Source of the DNA: Spinacia oleracea
Lineage: Eukaryota > Streptophyta > Magnoliopsida > Caryophyllales > Amaranthaceae
Reading direction: 5' to 3'
Length of the DNA stretch: 64,000 nucleotides
Assembly: GCF_020520425.1 (NCBI RefSeq)
Contig: NC_079491.1
Span: 38,802,027 to 38,866,026, forward strand
The notes under the pieces were generated by a model, which was not told where the DNA came from, searched no databases, and saw only the letters and a list, made by a program, of their open reading frames with translations. Shown here piece by piece: positions 57,830 through 64,000 of the stretch (its first letter is position 1; every line of letters begins with the position of its first letter). A program made the translations under genes and the position numbers.

Positions 57830-58690
57830 GATCATGTCCATATCAGAATTGATTTGTACAGATCATGTCCAGATCAAAACTGGTTTGTAAAGATCATGGC
57901 CAGATCAGAACTGATCTGTACATATCATTCCCAAATCAGAACTGATCTATACAAATCATGTCCAAATCAAAATTGATGTGTATAGATCATGTCCAGATCA
58001 GAATTGATATACACGGATCATATCCAGATCATAACCGATATGTCCAGATGAGAACCCATACGTGTAGATTATAACCCATATATTCGGATCGATTTATCTA
58101 GATCATGTCTAAATCTGTACTGATTTGTCAAGATCATGTCCATATCAAAACTCATATGTCCAGATCATGTCCAAATTTGAATCGATCTATTTCGATCAAA
58201 ACCGATCTGGCCATATCATGTCCAGATCAAAACTGCTCTATATAGATCATGTCCAAATCTGTACTGATCATGTTCATAATAGAACCGATCTGTCCAGATC
58301 AGAACCAAATTTGTACATATCATCCCCAAATCAGAACCGATCTGCACAGATCATACCCAGATTAGAACTGATATGTCTAGATCATAACCGATCTATCTAG
58401 ATCATGTCCAGCTCTATCTAATATAAGGAATAGTTAAATCATGAGCAAAGTCAAATAAATAATAACAATATTATAAATTTGTGTCATTTATTTTACACGT
58501 AAGTCGTTTAACATTAATAAATGTAGATTTTTGTTTAAACTTAATTCTGAAAAATCAGATCAGATCAGACCAGATCAGATCAGAAAAAATAAGTTCATAT
58601 CTTATCAGTTCAGAAAAAATAAGTTCAAATCAGACCAGACCATATTAGATCAAGAGCAATAAGATGAACTAAACGGGACTTAAACAGTAG
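57830..58690. repeat. GATC-rich minisatellite, inverted relative of 41928-42530
   Basis: Units of about 35-45 bp around gatcatgtccagatcagaactgatctgt, the reverse complement of the words in the left array. It begins at the last base of an LTR-like end, as the left array does. After a TAA-rich gap it ends with (cagatcagat) words and aataagatgaactaaacggg, which resembles aataaggtgaactaagcaag in the same direction at 42546-42566. Confidence 0.85.
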
Positions 58691-59487
58691 AAAACAGAAA
58701 ACATTCAAATGGCATTCCTCCATCCATACTTTAACCCTACATTCAAAGGGCTTTAATACCTATATTTATTAAAGCAGATATATTGATTAAAGCAAAGTGA
58801 TAGGAATGTGACCAATTCAAAATTCCAACCCTCACCTCTCATGTAAAGTTATTTAAGGAAACTCAGGCATTAAAAAAATAGAAAAATAAAAAGTCAGCAA
58901 AAGTCTTCATACATAATTAATTGGAAAACTAAATTGAAAATAAGAATAATTAAGATATTAGGCAGGAAATAATAAGGAAACAATTTAAAAATACACTTTT
59001 AAATTTCGTTAGAAATATTAGGTTACAAAATAGAAACATTATTGTTATTAATTTGATCAAGTAAACTCCTTTATCATGTACGTAGTACTCTTTTATAACT
59101 GATCTAAAACAACTTACACATCTCTTTTATGGTTAATGACATAGCCTACACATTAGCCGGCCTTTTATGGTTAATATATTATCTATAATCAAATTTTTAT
59201 CAGATTACATGGATGATCATTATCAGAAGACAATATTACTTTTTGTATCATTGTTGTTTTATTTATGCTCATGTGTGGGAGGTTACACTCGTCATACAAA
59301 AAGTCAACTTGAGAGTTCGTTAATTTGTTGTGATTGGTCAATGACCATTCCAAAGATAAGGGTGGAAAAGTCCAACATAGATGGAATTTGGTGTTCATGG
59401 ATAAATATGTATGACGGAAATCATAATCTATATTCATATTTTTTTAGGCCTTTTTTAGTTTTGGAACTAAATATTTAACTTTCAATT
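58691..59487. other. AT-rich stretch, no supported gene
   Basis: One 103-codon frame (59167-59478) has no recognisable motif and AT-driven composition. No repeat or element end is evident. Confidence 0.45.
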
Positions 59488-59965
59488 TGTGATGGACTGC
59501 TGGGTGATGAGGTATGATGTGGCCTAGACTAAAAGCCCCCTAAAGGTGACACGTGGCTCCCTAATGATGAAATAGGCACTTAAGAAATGTCTTATTGAAG
59601 AAAAGCCCAAAAGACTGATCCAACTCAGAAAGGCACTCCCAGTCTCAGAGAGCATCCTCTAAACGGACACATGTTCCAATCCTAGAGATCATCCAATCAT
59701 GCAGCTAGGGTTTAAGGATCAATTCCCAAGAAACCCTAGCCCTATAAATAGTTCAGATCCCAAGGTGAAAGGGGCATTCAATTCATTCCCACTTACCTTA
59801 AACTATCTTTGCTCTGCCTTCTCTCTACAAATTACTTCTCTCTCTAGCCAATACTTACTTAGGCATCAGAGGGAATATTTCTACGGGAATATTCTTGTTT
59901 TGTAGGTTGCAGGAAGATCGTGCCAACGCATACTTGATACCTCCGAGGAACGCGTGACACATCAT
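59488..59965 (+). mobile_element. LTR-like segment with TATA box
   Basis: A possible TG start is at 59488 (TGTGATGGACTGC). Inside, 'ccctagccctataaatagtt' gives a clear TATA motif at about 59750. Downstream comes cttaggcatcagaggg and 'tgtaggttgcagg', the R-U5-like sequence of several plant Gypsy LTRs, then cgcgtgacacatca. The 3' border is approximate and no coding internal region follows, so it may be a solo LTR or a short terminal-repeat element. Confidence 0.42.
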
Positions 59966-60717
59966 CACCATAAAAGATCCCACAACAAGGTGCAAGTGAC
60001 TTGTTTGACAATATCATTGATAAATATGGACATTGTGAAAGAAGAAAAAGTGTATTCTATTGTAAATTTGGAGATATTGCCATTAGATACGAGTTATAAA
60101 TATATTTCGGATAATTATAGATTGAATTTGGTGAAAAAAACTGAGATCGTGAGGGTACTTGATGAATGATGATGTTGAAGACATACCACGATAAATTTCC
60201 GATTGAAAGACTTCGATAGCGTGTCACAATACTTTAACAAGAAAAATCCACCACACGTTGGTATGTACTCTTTATTTAATTCAAATAAGATTATAGTTTA
60301 AACCTTTTTTTATATTAGCATCAAATTAATTAAAAACATGCTACAATGTGGAGCCTACTTTATCAAATTAAAAAAAATTGTGTTTACGTTAGTGGGTTCA
60401 TCCTCTCAAGCTGTCTAACAAAGACAATAAGTTAATTAAGTTCGTGCATTTGCATAAGATTTTTTCTAATTCGACTAATTCCTAATCACTAACTGGTGAA
60501 CGAGTCGTCGAATAATGGTTCCATATTTATTGGTTTGGAAAAATTACAAGCAGACCATTTAGTTAATTTTAATAATATAGATGTGATGCATTAGTACGAG
60601 CAATTATATATTATGACATTGTTGAGCATACTACTAATACATATTTTGGTATTGCCACTCAATAAATATTGTTGTTAACATTGTCGATTAAAATATTTGT
60701 CATACTTTTTATAGATA

Positions 60718-60745
60718 CCCGTGCAATAGCATGGGCAGAGACTAG
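60718..60745 (+). mobile_element. Helitron-type 3' terminus
   Basis: A hairpin CCCGTGC-aata-GCATGGG (one wobble pair) is followed 6 bases later by CTAG, then T at 60746. Hairpin plus CTRR followed by T is the defining 3' end of Helitrons, which insert between A and T. Its partner may be the TC terminus at 50480. Confidence 0.62.
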
Positions 60746-62130
60746 TTAATGACATTACAGGAGTATTGATTGTATTAGGCAACAATTATTTAGGAACCGA
60801 GAGTAGTTATTAAATTTCGCATTTTCAAAATGGTTCTTCGTAAAACTAAGTACTTTGTAATACTTTTGTTATTATACTCCCCCCGTATATTTTCTTGTAG
60901 TCACACTTACCATTTCCTACCGTATTTTTTTAGGAGTCATGCTTTTATTTTTAGTAATTTTCTACCCCACTTTGTAATTATTTAATACGAAGTATATATA
61001 ATTTTCTAGGAACCACCACTACAATAAACTCTCTTTCTACTTTGATTAAAATATCATCTTTTTTTCTATATGTTTATCACGGGAGATGATACACATACCC
61101 CGTGGGTATGTAGACCCCTTATACCCTGGTAGGTGATTGGTCCAACTCAGCTTAAGAAATTTCATGAAGGAGGAAAATGGGGGGACAAATTGGGGTAATG
61201 GCGCCATTTAGCTTACACAAGTGGGAGTTTTAGCGCCTAGAATTAAGTGAAGAACTGAGCACCAATTTTTTCATAAAAAAATAATTAATCGAAAAATATA
61301 AAACTCACCGACGCCGATCATAATTCCGACCAAGTCTCAATGAAAGCATGAACCACATATTGTAATTCAAATAGAGAACTAGTTTTAACAGGTAATCTCC
61401 CTTATTTCCAGAAAATTGTTCCTTTGATCTCTTATGGTCAATTTGTGGGTGGTAATGATTTGAAGTATATGAAACAATTTGTAGCACCTATCAACATTTT
61501 ATGGTTGTGTTTTTATTTCATATATTTTATATCATAGGATTTTATATTTATGTTTACATATAAATTGAAAAAAGAAATTCTCTGTATTCGGCGGAGCTAT
61601 CTATGTTGGAGAACTTTTCACAGTATATGTTCATAGGAGAACAATTGGATGTCATTTTTGTTTGCCCTGGTAGAATGAATGTTATTATTGTTCCTTTGAT
61701 TTAATGATGAATTTTGTCAAGGAGATGTTTCAAGAACCTACTGTGAGATCATCTTGGCCATTCTTGATTTTTTATCTGCTGTATTAATTTGTTGGCACTT
61801 AATATTGACAACGAAAATAGCTAGTTAGCAAATGTTTACTTCGTCAAAAGAACTTGATGTATATGAGTATATGCATAGATAATTGTGAAGAGACTAGTGT
61901 TTTGGTCATAATGTCATTTTGGTTATGCATACCACATGTTCCATGAAATGCTTCTTCCAATCTATTGCTTAGTTTTTGCAACCCTGATAAAGTGCTACTA
62001 CTGGTTCTTACATCATCTATTGCTTAGTTTTCGTAGAATTGGGTTGTTTCACTTTCATTGCAGGTTAAATACGAGAAAATAGGTCCCTTAATTGCAAAGT
62101 TCGACTAATTATACTGGAGATCAACTAATT
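60746..62130. other. AT-rich stretch, nothing firm
   Basis: No gene recognised. A short palindrome, cataccc-cg-tgggtatg, lies at about 61092-61109 in a slightly GC-richer patch (61080-61230) that could be the end of a small DNA transposon, but no partner end was found. Confidence 0.45.
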
Positions 62131-62454
62131 ATGAACGTAAGTGTTGGTGGGGGAGGTGTTGCTTTTGTCGCTGTTGCAAGCAGAAATGGAGATGGTGATG
62201 TTGTCATTCCTGCTGAAGAAAAGAAATAGGAAAAGGTACTAATATTCTATTTATCAATCCTCTTTGTAGCAAAGCTAATAATTCTACATGTATAAAGTTG
62301 GCTAATATGTTTGAAATATGTTTTCTTTTTAGGAGGAAGCCGAGGAGGTCAACTCCCTCTTTGCAAAGTCCATAATCAAACTCAACGAAGAAAAATATTG
62401 TCTAATAGATCTTCAAAATGTGAAGATACACAACAATGCGATTATATTTTAGTA
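62131..62454 (+). pseudogene. Exon-like fragment, weakly like acidic ribosomal P-protein
   Basis: Frame MNVSVGGGGVAFVAV to VIPAEEKK then a TAG (62227-62229) followed by EK and a possible GT donor. After an intron-like gap ending ttttctttttag, the frame reads EEAEEVNSLFAKSIIKLNEE and stops at about 62452. The Gly-rich stretch followed by PAEEKK/EK resembles the tail of plant acidic ribosomal proteins P1-P3, but the second piece lacks their terminal acidic motif. Either a decayed fragment or chance similarity. Confidence 0.22.
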
Positions 62455-64000
62455 ATAACTTTTAGAACTTAGATATTGTCTTATTGTGTAAATTTGTGGT
62501 TAAGTTTAGGAACCTATGTGTGATAGGATATTGTAGGAGTGCAGATGATAGTTTATCCGGGCTCAATTTATATGTTGTTTTACTTTCTTAGAAGAATTGT
62601 AAGCACATTTGAAATTATTTTAGTATAAATACATGTACTCGAAATTGAATTAAAATGAAGATTGTTTATTTATTTTGTCACACTTAATTGTATTAGTATG
62701 AAGAGAATGATTTTTTTTTTATATAGAAGTAATTGGTGAAGATATAAGTAAATGGTGTTTATGAGAATTGATTTTTTTTTTTTTTGAAGAGAAATTGAAT
62801 TCATTTTATTATTATTGACTGTGTGAATGCATGTAATTTCCTAGAAATCTTGTTTAAACTGTTTTGTTTTGTAGTGTACCCTTGTTGTTGTTAGTTTACT
62901 TTTAATTAGTTTTATTTCAGATTTTTTTTGTATTATTGATTTTAATTTTAGTTACTAAATGTTGTTATAGTTATGATTTATTTCGTTTTAGTTAATGATA
63001 ATTTTGTTTTAGTTATGAAATTTTTTATTAGTTAAGAATAAGGAAATTTTGTTTTAAATAATCCAACCTTTTATTGACTTCCCATTAATAATCTAACCTT
63101 TGAATTACTATTTAGTATTTAGTAATCCAATCTTTGCACCCCATCAACTTTCATTAAACCCATATGATCGAAAATCGGCCAAAAAGGTCAACTTTATTTT
63201 TTGCTGCCTCCTTCCTTCCTCTTCTCTTTTCTTTCTTTCTTCCCCCGCCTTATCTTTCTTATTGACCTGTCAAAGATAACTGTTCTTGGAAGGAGCATTT
63301 TGTTCTTTTACAATTCCAATTTGCATCTTACGACCTAAAAATCACTACGCTCGAATTCCCTTTATTTTCCCCAAATTTGAGAACCTAATAAGCACATACA
63401 GAGAAAATAATTTCAAGCAAATTGAAAATTTTGTAGAAATGGACTCCTGAATTTAGTTGAACCCATTAAACCCCATTTTCAGAAATTACTGTATAATTTT
63501 TGGGTTTATTTGTTACTAATAGTATTTTAATAGAGAATTAGATTGTAGTTTGGGGTTTATTTGTTGTTGATTTCAATATTGCATAATAACTAAATTTTAA
63601 TTTGTGGGATTCCATTATTGTTGATAATATTGGGTTAATTAACAAATAAAAGTATATTTTTTGTTAGGAGAAAATTCATGAGGAAGGACTGAAGGAGTTA
63701 TTTTGGACAAATTCTACCTAGGGTCAAATTTGTCGGAGGGGGTGTTAACAATCCGAATGAGCAAGATAATACAAAGTTGATGGGAACAAAGATGAAAAAC
63801 TCTTACGGAAAGGGGGGAAAGGGTAATATATTATTAAGCAATAATGTAGTGTATGATAATGTGTATACAATGAGCAATAATTTGCTATTTATACATGAGT
63901 AATTGAATTGCAATCATAAAAACCATCATTAAACCAAGGAATTATTGCATGTAACCCCCTACCCTTTAATGATTGTAACCTTCTCTTGATTTCAGCCTTG
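62455..64000. other. AT-rich right flank, nothing recognised
   Basis: About 1.5 kb of T-rich DNA with several poly(T) runs and no ORF, repeat or element end that I can support. A pyrimidine-rich block at 63205-63250 (ccttccttcc, ctttctttct) looks like a plant 5' UTR, but no coding start follows it with a recognisable protein. Confidence 0.45.

Noticed and set aside
59167..59478. 103-codon ORF with a hydrophobic stretch
   Set aside because: No recognisable family, AT-driven composition, and an overlapping open frame on the other strand.

Overview
This is nuclear DNA from a flowering plant, almost certainly a eudicot. It holds plant-type LTR retrotransposons (Copia, Tat-like Gypsy, chromovirus-like LTRs), a plant L1-type LINE with a C-terminal RNase H, a CACTA transposon, a MULE, Helitron-type termini and one trihelix transcription factor gene. 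The LTR families resemble those I associate with Caryophyllales/Amaranthaceae (spinach, beet, quinoa relatives), but that placement is only an impression. No tRNA, rRNA or CRISPR was recognised. Only one ordinary host gene is convincing: an intronless trihelix gene on the minus strand at 48031-49554.

Layout. (1) 1-17180 is a three-level nest. A minus-strand Copia element runs off the left edge; its integrase is at 1-445, its gag-protease at 11422-12875 and its 5' LTR at 15818-17180. It is split by a non-autonomous LTR element (446-11421) with 2066-bp LTRs and no gag-pol. The left LTR of that element is in turn split by a 2110-bp MULE (1511-3620) with 88-bp TIRs and a 9-bp target duplication. 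(2) 17181-24156 is a fragment of a Gypsy LTR followed by the left 6.7 kb of a CACTA element. The CACTA carries palindromic subterminal repeats, about ten copies of a 170-bp tandem repeat and exon-like pieces of an unidentified gene. (3) 24157-37901 is a Tat-like Gypsy element with gag-protease, no reverse transcriptase or integrase, and a spliced antisense ORF. It is followed by a second LTR plus a truncated second internal region, giving LTR-internal-LTR-internal. (4) 37902-42884 holds chromovirus-like LTR pieces and GATC-rich minisatellites. (5) 43022-47996 is a Copia element complete from LTR to LTR, flanked by AAACT, with a truncated pol. Its heptanucleotide repeat differs strongly in length between the LTRs, and the sequence at the primer-binding position is complementary to its own LTR. 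It sits 34 bp beyond the trihelix stop codon. (6) 50480-60745 is bounded by Helitron-type ends and contains a 5'-truncated LINE (about 50660-54652), a 2.3-kb LTR-like unit (55512-57829), an inverted relative of the GATC minisatellite and a TATA-bearing LTR-like segment. (7) 60746-64000 is AT-rich with no firm gene.

The window therefore reads as a record of successive insertions rather than a set of cooperating genes. The most unusual points are the possible self-priming site of the 43-48 kb Copia, the heptamer expansion in one of its LTRs, the palindromic GGCGCC-containing module repeated through the Tat-like element (one copy inside the intron of the antisense ORF), and the satellite-like array inside the CACTA element.
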